Shown here in pieces: positions 41,471-53,700 of a stretch of 64,000 nt of DNA; the first letter of the stretch is position 1, and each line of letters starts with the position of its first letter. The notes under the pieces are model-generated. The model had not been told where the DNA came from and made no database searches. It saw only the letters and a list, made by a program, of their open reading frames with translations. This stretch comes from Agrypnia vestita (taxonomy: Eukaryota > Arthropoda > Insecta > Trichoptera > Phryganeidae), in contig JADDOH010002285.1 of assembly GCA_016648135.1 (NCBI GenBank), forward strand, positions 1 through 64,000. Direction: 5' to 3'. Both the position numbers and the translations under genes were made by a program.

Positions 41471-41568
41471 TTTGTTAATTTAAATGTGAATTTAAATTAA
41501 CAAATACGACCAAATAGATGTGTACATATTGTTCACACTATTTGTACATTTGTACAAATAGTGTGAAC
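41471..41568. repeat. Two adjacent AT-rich hairpins
   Basis: TTTGTTAATTTAAAT, four bases, then its complement (41471-41504); and GTTCACACTATTTGTAC, four bases, then its complement (41531-41568). Both are perfect palindromic stems, suggesting MITE centres. Confidence 0.7.
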
Positions 41569-41624
41569 TCTCTATAATAATTGTAATTATAGAATGATTG
41601 CACCACAATATCTCCAGTATTGTA

Positions 41625-41930
41625 CTGCAGAACCATCCTCATTAATTTGAAATTCAAGGGACCCAAAAAAAACATTTGGAATCAAGCGGAACCCCGCTAA
41701 TTCAAAAGTCAAGGTACCAAAAAACATGGCAATGCGATTGCCAAATTTGGCAAAAATTGTAAAATTCTGGAAAAAATTTGATAATTTTGTGAAAAACGTA
41801 GGTATTTTTGCATATTTCAAGAAATCATTTCAAAAACGCGATATTTATTATGCTAATGCAAAGATTGTGACATTTCTATTACTAAAGTACCTATCCGATA
41901 CTGATATATTTGCTGTTCTCGTTTGCAATT
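41625..41930. mobile_element. Decayed Tigger/pogo-type MITE
   Basis: Contains CTGCAGAACCATCCTCATTA then TTTGAAATTCAAGG, and ACCCCGCTAATTCAAAAGTC AAGG, with interior AAAATTCTGGAAAAAATTTG as in 50700-50790. Ends not resolved. Confidence 0.45.
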
Positions 41931-41982
41931 TTTTTTCATTTTGTCACATTTTGGCAGCTCTAATCGAAAATGTTTAGAGTTA

Positions 41983-42127
41983 GGCCCGGTTGTTTCAAGT
42001 TCGATCAAAGTAAGCGGTCGATAAAAGCATAGATTTTTACGAAAACGGATCGTCTGATTGGTGGAGAACGTAAAAATCTATGCTTTAAGAGAATGCTTAC
42101 TTTAATCCAACTTGAAACAACCGGCCC
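41983..42127. mobile_element. GGGCC-ended MITE with TTA target duplication
   Basis: Starts GGCCCGGTTGTTTCAAGTTC, ends CTTGAAACAACCGGCCC, and is flanked by direct TTA (41980-41982 and 42128-42130). This is the best-preserved copy of the family and supports the PIF/Harbinger-type assignment. Confidence 0.75.
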
Positions 42128-42135
42128 TTAGAGTG

Positions 42136-42507
42136 CCACCACGATAACTAGGCGTGCGAGGGAGGTCGCCACTGTCGCGAAACAGAAGTTGCCAGGTTGT
42201 AAATTTATTACACAATATATAATGTACTGAATGTCCGGTGACCAGTGTCAATATAAATTTGGTCGGGTAACAGCGCACTCCACGGCGGCCGCTCTATCTG
42301 TCAAACTATCAGACGGTAATATCGGTCCATTATTTGCTTTTTCAGCTTCGCAAAACTTTAATACTTCATTGGCAATTGTTCTTGCACTACCCCGGACTGT
42401 TTTGGACATAATAAAAATTGTACTGAAGTACAGGGCGGGGGGTTGCCGCCGGGTGCAGGCGGGGCGGGTTTTAGTTCCAATCCTGCCGCACGCCAAGTTA
42501 TGTTGGG
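42136..42507 (+). mobile_element. GCGTGCG-ended MITE
   Basis: Starts CCACCACGATAACTAGGCGT and ends CGCACGCCAAGTTATGTTGG. It lies only 8 bp right of the preceding MITE. An internal deletion near 42410 shortens it relative to 28417-28858. Confidence 0.72.
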
Positions 42508-42619
42508 CAGGCTATATCTTTGAATTTAGAGAAGGCTTTCTCAACCTTCACTCTATTTGAACTTTCACTTTCTTTTTTTTGCATGAACAGTACATTTATT
42601 AAAAATATAATCATTCAAA

Positions 42620-43013
42620 TGCAGGATTACCGGGGTTTTCGAATTATCCGGATTGATCAACTATGAAATTAACATTTTGGGGACTTGTAGGTTTGAATAA
42701 TTTCGAATTATTGAGTTGTTTGACTTTTTTTAGGTTTTTCATAATAATGTGCAGAGTAAATAATAATACTCCAGATTACTTCATTTCCTTTCATTCAAGT
42801 TGACTCCTTTATTATACTCAAGTCAGCCTCGAATACATTTTATATCTAGCATTTTTTATCGTGACTCAATCGAGATCAGAATTTGACCTTCAGTTCAATC
42901 ATTATGTATTAGGCTATGACTAAAGACTAAACCCCTGACCCAGTCAATTTAAAATTGTTGTGTTTTAAATTTTTTTTAATTATGGTGAATTTCGAATTAA
43001 TGGGGTTTTACTG
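42620..43013 (-). mobile_element. Tigger/pogo-type MITE
   Basis: The right end GAATTTCGAATTAATGGGGT TTTACTG is the complement of the CAGTAAAACCCC left end seen at 23644. The left part has ACCGGGGTTTTCGAATTATC and ATCAACTATGAAATTAACAT, shared with that copy. The left terminus is uncertain. Confidence 0.6.
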
Positions 43014-43381
43014 TAAATGAATTATATATTTTCTAATTATTCCTTAATGAGTTGCCTTTTATTGCTATTTTTATTTTATTTATCTTAATTATTTAGTTCT
43101 ATGAAGAGAGTAACTGAAATATACAGAATTTAACAGCAGACCTTTTGTGCTAAAAGATGTATAAAATTTTATTGAAGCAATTTGATTTCCAATAATGTAT
43201 AGAATACGGTTTTAACATTGTTTAGAATAAGATTATTATCAAAAATAAACTAGTAACATAGATCCCTACAGCTGTATAATATTTTATTTAAGTACCTACA
43301 TATTTATTTATAAACAAATCATTAGCGGTCATTTGTAAATATTTATGGTGGCGAATTGAGATATACCTACGGTATTTTTTT

Positions 43382-43692
43382 TAGAGGTACAGAACTTCAA
43401 AATAAGACACATAAAAATCGTGGTAATGGCTGTGATACGGCTTTATTAGAAACATTATTTTATACCAGTAGTGTTAAAATACAGGGAGCGTCATTTTAGA
43501 GGTTTGTATTTCAAATTGGCAACACTTTTTCCAGCTACAGCCAATTTGACAGCTGATAGTTGATTTGGGCTCAGTTTGATTTGCCATTTTACTGTGTATA
43601 GGCCTATGCCGGAACAACGCTTCCAAATTTATTTTGAAAATCGTGGTATTGTAATCTTGTTTCATTTAATTTTTAAGTTCTATACCTCTCCA
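43382..43692. mobile_element. MITE with AGAGGTAYAGAACTT ends
   Basis: Left AGAGGTACAGAACTTCAAAA, right TTTTTAAGTTCTATACCTCT, inverted with few mismatches; inside, AAAATCGTGGTAATG and AAAATCGTGGTATTG also recur. Unclassified. Confidence 0.55.
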
Positions 43693-43821
43693 AAAACCAC
43701 CTCTTACTGAATTGTTTTATGACAGACATTCAAACACTTGTAAAAATATAATTTATGAAACTGCAGATGTTTTTTTGCTTTTCACTTTGAATGGCTATTG
43801 AATGTTTCGATAGAAATGCTA

Positions 43822-44095
43822 CCTTGGTGTCGTTTCTTGCTGCCAGAAGACTGCGCATCGCACGAGGTGTTGATCAAGGATTATGACCAATGATTGGAGG
43901 AAGTCCTGTCAGATGTTTCAACAACCAATGCACATCCGTGGGCGCGTGAAGATCAATGATGGACAAGGCAAGAGGAATGCCAAGACAAAAAGTGCAGCAT
44001 TTTATCCTTTCTGTGGGATATGGGGAGGAGAATGGTGCAGTGGCTTATCTTACCCCAGATTTTATATTCTTGTAAAGAAACAATGTTAAATAAAT
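43822..44095 (+). other. Possible transcribed segment, unidentified
   Basis: A locally less AT-rich stretch with short open frames (LPWCRFLLPEDCASHEVLI near 43820; RGMPRQKVQHFILSVGYGEE near 43970) and an AATAAA at about 44090. The frames are not continuous and no family is recognised. It could be a decayed coding sequence or a non-coding transcript end. Confidence 0.2.
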
Positions 44096-46127
44096 ATGGT
44101 CGAGTATTTGAAACATTTTTTTATTTATAGCAATCATGTAAATATGCTGTAGAAACATACAAAAATAAAAATTCATACAAAAATATACCCTAAAATGTAA
44201 CTTTTCAATAGCAGAATATGTAATAAGAGAAGATAAATTGATTTTAATTGTAAACTTCTCAATATAGGTTGAATTTATAAGAAAATACATCGAGAGAAAA
44301 ATGAGCTGTTTTATGATTGATTCTCCACAAAAAATATTTTTAACAATTTTTTCATGAATGTGTAAGGTTGCAAATTTGGCAAATCAAATAGACAAAATTG
44401 ATACAATTCAGTGAAGGTGTCAACAGATAACCCTTTAGAATGCATAGATTGGCAGTAAAGGTCGACATACCATACCGACAATTTATTTATATTACGTTGA
44501 TACAACTGTTCAGTACTTTAGAAAGAAATACAAGAGGTATATAACACACATCTCTTTTATAATTTTTAATTCACCTTTGTAGATGCAATAATTTTTTGTG
44601 ATTTATTTTATAACATTTTAAGAAGTAAATAAAATTTTCCTTCAATCGGTGTACGCTGGAGAACTTCAGTCTTGGCCTCTTTGTGCATTGGAAAACAATT
44701 TTAATTTAAACAGGCATAATTACTTGAGCCGATCGCTTCAATCACAATTTTTTTTTAAATAAAGACCGTTCTCAGACCTGCTGAACGTTCCAATAACAAT
44801 TTTAATATAATTATTTAATATTCACCAAACTAATAAATTTTTGATAACCTATTATTAGTTGTGCCTCTAGGCCTGCTAGCGACTAGAACATTCCTTACTT
44901 GAATCAAACAAATAGTATGGAATTAATATTTGAGCATTTAGGAACATTCTAATGCGTGATACAAATATAATATGTAATCATAACATTTCTCAGATCAAAA
45001 CATTTTTTTAATAGAGGTACCTCTAATATTCTTAAATAGATTCAGAAGCAAAAAAAAATTTCTGTTGCTTCAGGTTTTGCTTTCGACCATTATTTGGCAG
45101 CGGTCACGAAAGTACTTATTTCCCTAAGGTACTTTGATATGCAACTTCAACTATGGGATATATTGGGAAAATAGTAATTGTATTATCATGAAAAATCCAT
45201 TATTATTATATTTATTAAATACAAACTCTCAGAATCATTTGTAAATTTTCAGGACTATGACGACCTCTCTCACCAATATTTTGGGTTTCAGTGATGGATC
45301 CTGGGATGGAACAGGCTGAATAGCCCAGAAAACTGTACCCAGAACATTATAGTATTGAGTGCATAATGTTCCAACACTCAGGTGAACCTAATTAATGCAG
45401 TCTGTATAGAATTTTCTGGGTTATATCACCATATGTCTCCAACCTCTCTAGTTATGTAGAATTTTAAAACCATTCAATTGAAAAAATCATATTATTTTGT
45501 AGTATTTTACCTGAATTAAAAAAATATAAATTTTGATAAATCGGCAATCTTTAAGTGATATGTAATTCAAAAAAACTTGTAGCACCAAATAAAATAAAAT
45601 AAATTCCCAAATTTCCACAAGTCCTTGACGCGAGGACAAAACCAATTACACAATTTAGAGGTATTTCATCTTAGTAATAGTGCAATGATAGTTGTATAAT
45701 TTTTGTTTAACAGAAATTCAAGTTATTTTAGCATTAACTATCTTAAATGTATGAACAATGTATTCCCCTGATGTAGACTTTAAATTTTAAATAGTGAAAA
45801 AACTCGACTTCTGCTTTTTCATTTTCAACTGTAGGACCAGCCATCCAAAACAGTGTCCTTGAAAGTACAAGAGTAACTGTGCAGGAAGATGACGCATGTA
45901 TTCTCATGACGCAATAAGTACATTTTTGGAGTATATGACATGAATGTCTAAGGAAGGATAAATGTACGAAGTGAAATGAAGACACAGCGAAAAGACAAAT
46001 ACACTAAGACGCTTAATGCTGATTCAATATAATGGGGTTTTTTGAAATGGTTTTACTCAAAGTCTAAAACGGGCATCTATCGCGGCATTTTAATCACTTC
46101 ATCTATAATACGAGTATTCTATTATAG
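44096..46127. other. Intergenic between the LRR and SQOR genes, nothing recognised
   Basis: AT-rich with scattered short frames only. Confidence 0.4.
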
Positions 46128-46256
46128 TAAACATCTTTCCATTTAAGAAAAATTTAAGATCATTTAAGAAAAGAAAAAAAAAACAATCGAATTAGTATGC
46201 GTAAGCCGTTTATACCCATAAAATTCAAGTGTCTTTCTTAAATGGAAAGAAGTTTA
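46128..46256. mobile_element. Short MITE (copy 2 of the family at 1485-1650)
   Basis: The ends TAAACATCTTTCCATTTAAG and CTTAAATGGAAAGAAGTTTA are inverted; the interior CAATCGAATTAGTATGCGTA AGCC matches the first copy. Confidence 0.65.
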
Positions 46257-47640
46257 TATATGTCACTATGCGCTAATATTGACATGAACAAAGAAATAAG
46301 TGCTTATCAAATCATTTAAACTTTTGTTCACGATTTATGAAATCAGTATGAAAAAGTATGGATGATTACGGAAAATGGATATGCAATACAACAAATACAC
46401 AATAACAATACGAATTTTAAAAACTTAACAAGATGCGGTGAAATAGTACCTATCATTAAATGCCAAATATTATTGGCCAATATAATCAATTGTCTTGAAT
46501 ATCATAAAATTTTGTCCTCATTAATACTGCAAAGGTGTTGTAATAAATGACTACGCATCTGATGTTGGTAATTGCAACACCGATGTATGCCATGAGGTAT
46601 GTATTTATTTGACTTTCTTCTTCTTCTTCTCTTTGTGCCCTATTCATTCAATAGACGTTAGCAATGAGAACTTTATTTACTGCAGCCCGGAACAACTCTA
46701 CAGTAGACTGGCCAAACTAGTCTCACGTTTTTCAGCCGTGATGTTCTCCTTCTTACATGGCCCCGACTTCCGGCATTTCCCTGCATTATGAGATGCAAGA
46801 TCTCATACTTCTCTGGATGTCTTGTCGCATATCCGAGAATTTTCTTTATTCATCTGAACCATAACATGTTCATTCGTAACTCAATTCATCCAACTTATTT
46901 TGAATATTCTTCTTTAAATCCACATCTCGAATGCCCTAATATGCATATTGTATTTATATTGCGTTTCCATAAAAATAAATTTCTTAAAAAATTAAACATT
47001 TTTTTAAGAACATAGAATATGTTATTTCAAAGGCCTTTGGATAATTTCATAATTTCAATTAATGCCTCGTGCAATACGCAGTTTTGTAACTTTTAATGCA
47101 TTGACATTACATGTTAAAAATCAGGGTTTGTTCAAAAATACCACAAAGAAGCTTTCCAAATATGTATACGTTTTTCATCTATAAACAAAACATAATATCC
47201 AAAAATATGTGAAATCATTTTAGGGGGTTTTAGAAAGAGGCTACATATATATATGACAAAAATTATGAAATTTTTTCATTGTACATATATGCGAATAGTC
47301 TAAGTTAAAGTGGTCATAACTCGAGAACTGACTGTACATATTTAGTGATTTTAAAAGGGTTATAAATTTTTGAACATTCTTCAATAATTCTATTGATTTA
47401 CGACGTACATAAAAGTAAGCAAGGGTGACCAGAAAAATCTTGGCATTAGAGAGATTATACACACATTCTAGTTACAAAATATTGTATTTCAATATATCAA
47501 AAGACATTTAGTTTAGTGGGATTCTGTATGAGAACCGATTTTGCAACTAAACGCCTTTTGCGTGATTTCCATCAACGCTGGTACCTTCAAATGTGCACTT
47601 AATAAATAACATTGATAATAAATGTACATCCAGTTCTAGA
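46257..47640. other. Intergenic downstream of SQOR, nothing recognised
   Basis: No AATAAA-type signal for the minus strand was found in the first 180 bases below the SQOR stop. Confidence 0.4.
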
Positions 47641-47775
47641 TTAACCAAACTTGAATGGGTTGAGCAGATTCCTCATGATCGCCGGGCCGTTCCAGTATCC
47701 TCTCGTCATGAGCGTCCAGTACATGAAGGGCAAGGCATATTTCTTCATGATGAACATTGTGTAACGTTCCTTGGC
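47641..47775 (-). CDS. SQOR: SQOR terminal exon
   Basis: AKERYTMFIMKKYALPFMYW, TLMTRGYWNGPAIMRNLLNP, FKFG and TAA. The hydrophobic and basic C-terminal helices correspond to the membrane-attachment region of human SQOR. Confidence 0.93.
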   Translation of the reverse strand, partial: AKERYTMFIMKKYALPFMYWTLMTRGYWNGPAIMRNLLNPFKFG

Positions 47776-50700
47776 CTAAAAAGTAATAAGAAATCATCAC
47801 ATCACAGTCGAGAGCAAGATCTGCTTTCTTATAAGTATAAATCAAACTGTTTTTAACATTAATCTATAATTTTTCATTTCTTTGATTCCTTATTTTATTG
47901 CAACTTCACAATAAAATTTCTATTTTTTTTTAATATTCCAAATTTTGCAAGATTGTCTTAAGTTACCCTGGTGTAATCGGTAACTCATTCTATCAGTAAT
48001 ACATAATTCTGGATTTGAGTTTGGTGGTACTGTACATTCCCGATAGATAGATTTTTGATGTGCCTTTTCAAATGATATATTGTAATTTTTCTTGAGTACA
48101 ACATATGGTTGAGGTAAACCTTTGACCAACCTAACAAATGATGTGTTATATGCAAAACCACTAGATAAAAAGCTTCATCAGCAAAACAATACGATTCAGA
48201 GATCTTTTAATCGCAGCCACCTGTTTACCTCACAAAACATACAAAAATATATTTATGGTTTACCTGATTCACGGGGAAGGTTTCCAATGGGGCGAGATCA
48301 TAATCAAATTCTGCAAGGATGCACTTGTGGTTGCCGGTGACGAGAGGGCAGGAGGCGTAGCCGTCGTACTTGGCGGTCAGCGGCTTTCCGTTCAGGAGAC
48401 TCTTCAGGTTCTTCTGGACCACGAGCGACTGAGCGGCTAAAAACGTAGTGTCAAATTAACTAGACTAAAAGACACGAGGCATGGGCAAACGCTGTGGGAA
48501 GCATGCCCCCTTTCAGTGTTATTGAAAGAAGAAATATTAAGTAAATATCCCGTCTATTCTCAAGATAGAAATATAAGGTAAAAATCGTGTCTTGAGCACT
48601 ACTGTAAAATTGCACACTTCATCAATTTGTCAAAAAGGAATGCGCCATCCTGGCACGCAACCAACAAGAGAGGACATCTATTTGCACTACATTTAAACCG
48701 CTTATTGTAACTGGCACGATTCTGTATTAATTGTTACGAGACAATAAAATCCTGGAAGAAATCCTTCTTAGTCAAGAGGACGAGAATATCACAGAATCAA
48801 GAACCATTTCTCAAGGCAAGTGAAACAAGGAAATGGATGTACGAATGTATTTATCTGTCAACTTACCTTCGATTGATATAAGTATTAAAATAAATCTTAA
48901 AGAATCCCAAGTGTTCATCAATCCATTTTTTAATTTTTTTATCCAATATTTTAATTAAAATATTGGATAAAATAATTTTTTTATCCAATATTTTAATTAA
49001 AAAAATTTTCAATCCTCTGTTTTAATTTGTAATCAACAGTTTTACTTTTATCATTGAGGCCTCATTTATTCTTAGTCAAGCAAACTCACCTGCAGCCGCA
49101 CCGGTCTTGGAATTGGGGCTATCGGTGCAATCTCCGAGGGCGAAGACATTCTTAAAGTTGACGTGCTGCATGCTGAATTTATCCACCTTCACAAAACCGG
49201 CTTCGTTTACCAGCTCCGCGGGAGCTTCTATCAAAGCCTTCAGGGGTCCCATGGGCGGAGTGACATGCAGGAGGGCGTACTGCAGAGAGGAACAAATAAT
49301 GGGATATCACAGTTAATTATAACTTGTTTGCAAATGTATTGTCACGAGATTGTAGAATCAGAAAAAATTACACGTAATCAATGATTTTACAGCACTATAC
49401 ACCTTTTACACCAAAACTGGAAGATACTAGAAGCTTCTAGGATGGTCCACACGAATATGGAATCAACAAGGTTACCTATAAAAGGGAATCGACCGACTGC
49501 TGTGCAAACTACGTGTGTCAAAGTTGATAGCAGGTTATTATCATAGAAAGCGAAATAGTGCAGTGTGTGTTGCTAGCGCGTATGTGATTCCAAAGACAGT
49601 AAATTAAGAAAGTACCTACACATGAGTGAGAAGTTTTCTAGTACGAAACCGAGTAGTTTAAATAATGTGCGTCAATATAATGCATCACGGCTCCGCGTTC
49701 AGAGGCACTTAAAACAAATTGGTAAAGCCTCCAAAAATTGTTTTAAGAAAGAAAAACAACACTATTTATGATTAATATATATAATAATATTCAGACACTA
49801 TGTATGTATATACTATTTTTATCGCACTAGATAGTTGATATTATTTCAAATACCTCTCATCTCTTAATTGATGCTGTATCTGATAAAATAGAATCTAAAC
49901 TCACTTTGACTGTGTACTTCTCCTCGGGCTTGTCCAGATTCTGGAAAACAGCTTCCTTCTTGTTGGGCCGAACCTCAATCAGGTTGCGACGAAGGTTCAC
50001 TTGGATGTCTCTGCTCTTCACCACCTTCCACAAAGCGTCTGCGTACTTCTTCACACCGAATATCACACCCAGAGAGGTGTGGTAAGACACCTTCACTTTG
50101 TCTCGTAGATTGTTCTAGAAATTAACAAACAGAATACAGTACAACTCTGAAAATTCAAAATTTTTAAATAAAAAGTCCCAAAATGTTAATTTCATGGAAG
50201 ATTAACTCCGATAATTCAAAAACCACAGTAATTTGAAATATTTTTAGCCCCTTGCACCATAAATCGATAAATTTTAGATAACATGCTGCGAATTTTTTTT
50301 GAAATTTGACGAAATTGAAAAAATATTTCAAGTTTTATCACAAGTGAGAGTAACAATGAATGATTAGTTTTTGTTTGCTATATTTAGATTTGTATTATTC
50401 ATTTATATAAATGTACATAAAATTGTTTATTTTTTTACTTGGTACTAAAAATTTTTTTTTTACTTTTGTACTTAAATTTTTTTGTTTTTTATCTCTTCTG
50501 GTTATAAAATGAATAATATTTAGTAACAGTGCAACATTAAATTGTAAAAAAAGAAGAAAGAAAATAAATAGATAAAATAATAATAAAAAGAAAACAAACA
50601 CATATGTCAATATTGGGTAGGTTGGTACTTTAGTAATAGAAATGTAATGATCTTTGTATTAGTATAATAATTATTGCAAAAATACAGACATTTTTCAGAA

Positions 50701-53700
50701 AATTGATTACTTTTTTCATGGGTTTTACGATTTTTGGTGAATTTTGTAATCGCATCGCGTTTTTAAATTTATTTTTGTACCTTGAATTTCGAATTAACGA
50801 GGTTCTACTGTGTAATAATGAATATGTCGCTTTATTTAATGTCTACAGATTCTCTACTAACATTTCTGAAATGACTCTCTGCCAGGTACATGATCTTCTG
50901 AGGAGCTCCCGGACATTTCACGGGCGAAGCGGGGAAGGTGAAGACGGCCTCGCCCTCCTTGACTTGCTGGATGCATTTCCATGTATTCTCCACATACTTC
51001 GGGGAGTAGATGGAGCAAACGCCGCTGCCCTCGCTCTTCAAACCGTCCACCAGACCGGGGATCTAGAAGACCGACTAGATCAGAGAAATTGATTCAGCTA
51101 CTTCTATTGATATGTTCCTAATAAAATAAAAAATACTCGTACATATAACTGTACATTCCATGAATCTGCTCTTTACATAATGGTAAATCACAAACACAAT
51201 TGTAGTTGCTAATGATACAACTGCTTGGTACCTTTAAATCTAAATATTTCAAATTGTCGTGAGATTGGCATTAACATGAATACTACTTGTTTCGTCACCA
51301 AAATATACATTTAACAATTTGGCAGTGTTTTATATAAAAAAAATGTCTTATAAATTTGAATTGATTTTATATGAATATTTGTTTGAATTAATAAAGAATG
51401 TGTTTTATTTATTTTTAACGAGCAAGTACTCGATATATTATTATCAAGAAAATTTGAAAACAGAACGTGAAAAAAATGTAACTAGGGAGTTCTGATGTTT
51501 GTTTGAAAATAAATGAAGTGACAGGTATAAAAGGAAAATTATCGATGATTTGGGCTCTCTTCTCTTTTAACGCAATACTTCGTCGTGGCTATGTCTTTTG
51601 ATACTCGTGTATTCTTTGATAAAGCCAGTTTTCGCATAATTCTTCTTTTTTATAGCTGATCTATATTATAAAATTGTTTTAATTCACTCGCGCGAATTTT
51701 AGAATCGGTAAATTTAGTAATTTTCAATGCCGATCTCGGGAAGAGAAGTGTTAGTCTGAGGATTGAACATATTTCGTCTGGCCCGGGTTTGGTAGAAACA
51801 TTTTGGTCCTCGAGCCGGACAGGTTGAGCCGGAGTGAGGTCAAACACTACTTTTTAATATTTTTACAATCTTTACCAAATTTAAGTATTGGTTTATTTAA
51901 AAAAAAATTCACTTGATCAATGAGAATGTGAACACATTAAAAAACAAGGTGATTTTGAGGAAACCTTCAATATTCCCATGAAGGGGGGGGTAAGGTTAAT
52001 TCGTACAAAAAGAGGCATGTTTTTGTGAATTTTTTGTGACGACACAGTTAAAATCTCTTTATTAAAATCAATGGTACATTAAAGTATGATATTTGAAGAA
52101 TATTGTGTAAAATTTTCAAGACGAAATATTAAAAAATACGGCAATGGCAGCAATTATTCGGACGTGTCTCGGAAAAAAGTAGAATTGCGGTGTCCATCAT
52201 AACTTGGTGCTAGATCATCTGAAATCAAAAAATCAAAGTTCATTTGTTAGATAATAGGTTTTCCCAGGTAACGCTGGGAGGGTTTTTTGAAATTTCAATT
52301 TTTCAAATTTTTGGAACACTTTGAAGGGAAAAATACGATTTTTTGCCAAAAATATCGACTAATTTGTTATTACAAAATAAAAATTAATAACGTATATGAA
52401 AAAAAGTCTCCAGCGTTACCGTAAATTATGTACAGAAATAGTGTTCAAAATTTCAAAAGGATCGGTGCAGTAGTTTTATATGATGGACACCGACTTTGAA
52501 AACGTGATATGTGGGGAACACGCTTTAAAGTTTTGCACACTGTAAAATTCAAAATAAAACTCAACACTTATTTTATACTTACACATAATCGTCGATGCCA
52601 TGTTCACACAGCAAAGAGCTTTCATCATCAGCATCTTTTTGTCCTTGTCTACGCTAAACTCTTCCAATACAAATAGCACGTCCGGTACTCCTCAGGTGAG
52701 CGCGTCTCTTAGCTGCCCGAGCAGGTATAGAAAATCAGTCAGGTATCGCTCAAATGTTCATAATTTCGTCAATTTTGCTCCGATTGACTTGAAATTTTGA
52801 CACAATATTCTTGCGATGTTATAAATTCATTTAAAAAATTAAAATTAAAATGCAAAAAAAAAAGTTAAAAACCTTACCCCCCCTTAAGGGAACATTTTGA
52901 AAATTGCAATATCCTAAATATTAATCAAATTTATCAAAAATTCGTAACACTTCAAATTCACAAAATATACTTCAATAATAATGCGTTGGAATGTTTTAGT
53001 AATAGACCGAGACCAGCTGGAAATATTTTGTTACCTAAATGTAATACTAGTACAGTCCAATATCATTTGACATATCAAGGAATATCATTTTTTAGTGCTC
53101 TCTCAATCAAATAAAGACGGAAAAAAATTATAGAAATTTCAATACTAAATTAAATAAACTACTCAAAAATTTAATCGAAACAATGCTATGAAAAAAAAAA
53201 TCTTATCAACATATACTTTTAAATGTTATTATTCATAATTTTTATAACATTATCTAATATTTCTAGATACATTTTTTTTACATTATATCCTTTTTCACTA
53301 TTCTAACATCTTCTTCTTCTTCATTCTTCATCTCTCCACTGCTGGATATAGGCCTCTTCCATACCCTTCCATCCTTCCTTCTAATTTTCTAATTTTAGTC
53401 ATTTCTTACCCCCCACAGCGGCTATATAGTCGGCCCATCTCTTTTGAGGTCTTCCGACGCCTCTTTTATTTTCCAAAGGTCTCCACTTCAGAACTGGGAG
53501 TCCATCTTGTAGCGTCCAGCCTCGCTACAAGCTCCACCTATTGCCATTTTAGCTTCGCTACACGATCCATGATATCCACTACTCTAATTCTGTGCCTAAT
53601 TTCATCATTTCTTATTCTACCTCTTAGGCTTACTCCAAGCATGGATCTCTTCATGGATCGTTCCGTGCATTTGAGCTTTTCTACACTTTTCTTTGTAAGG

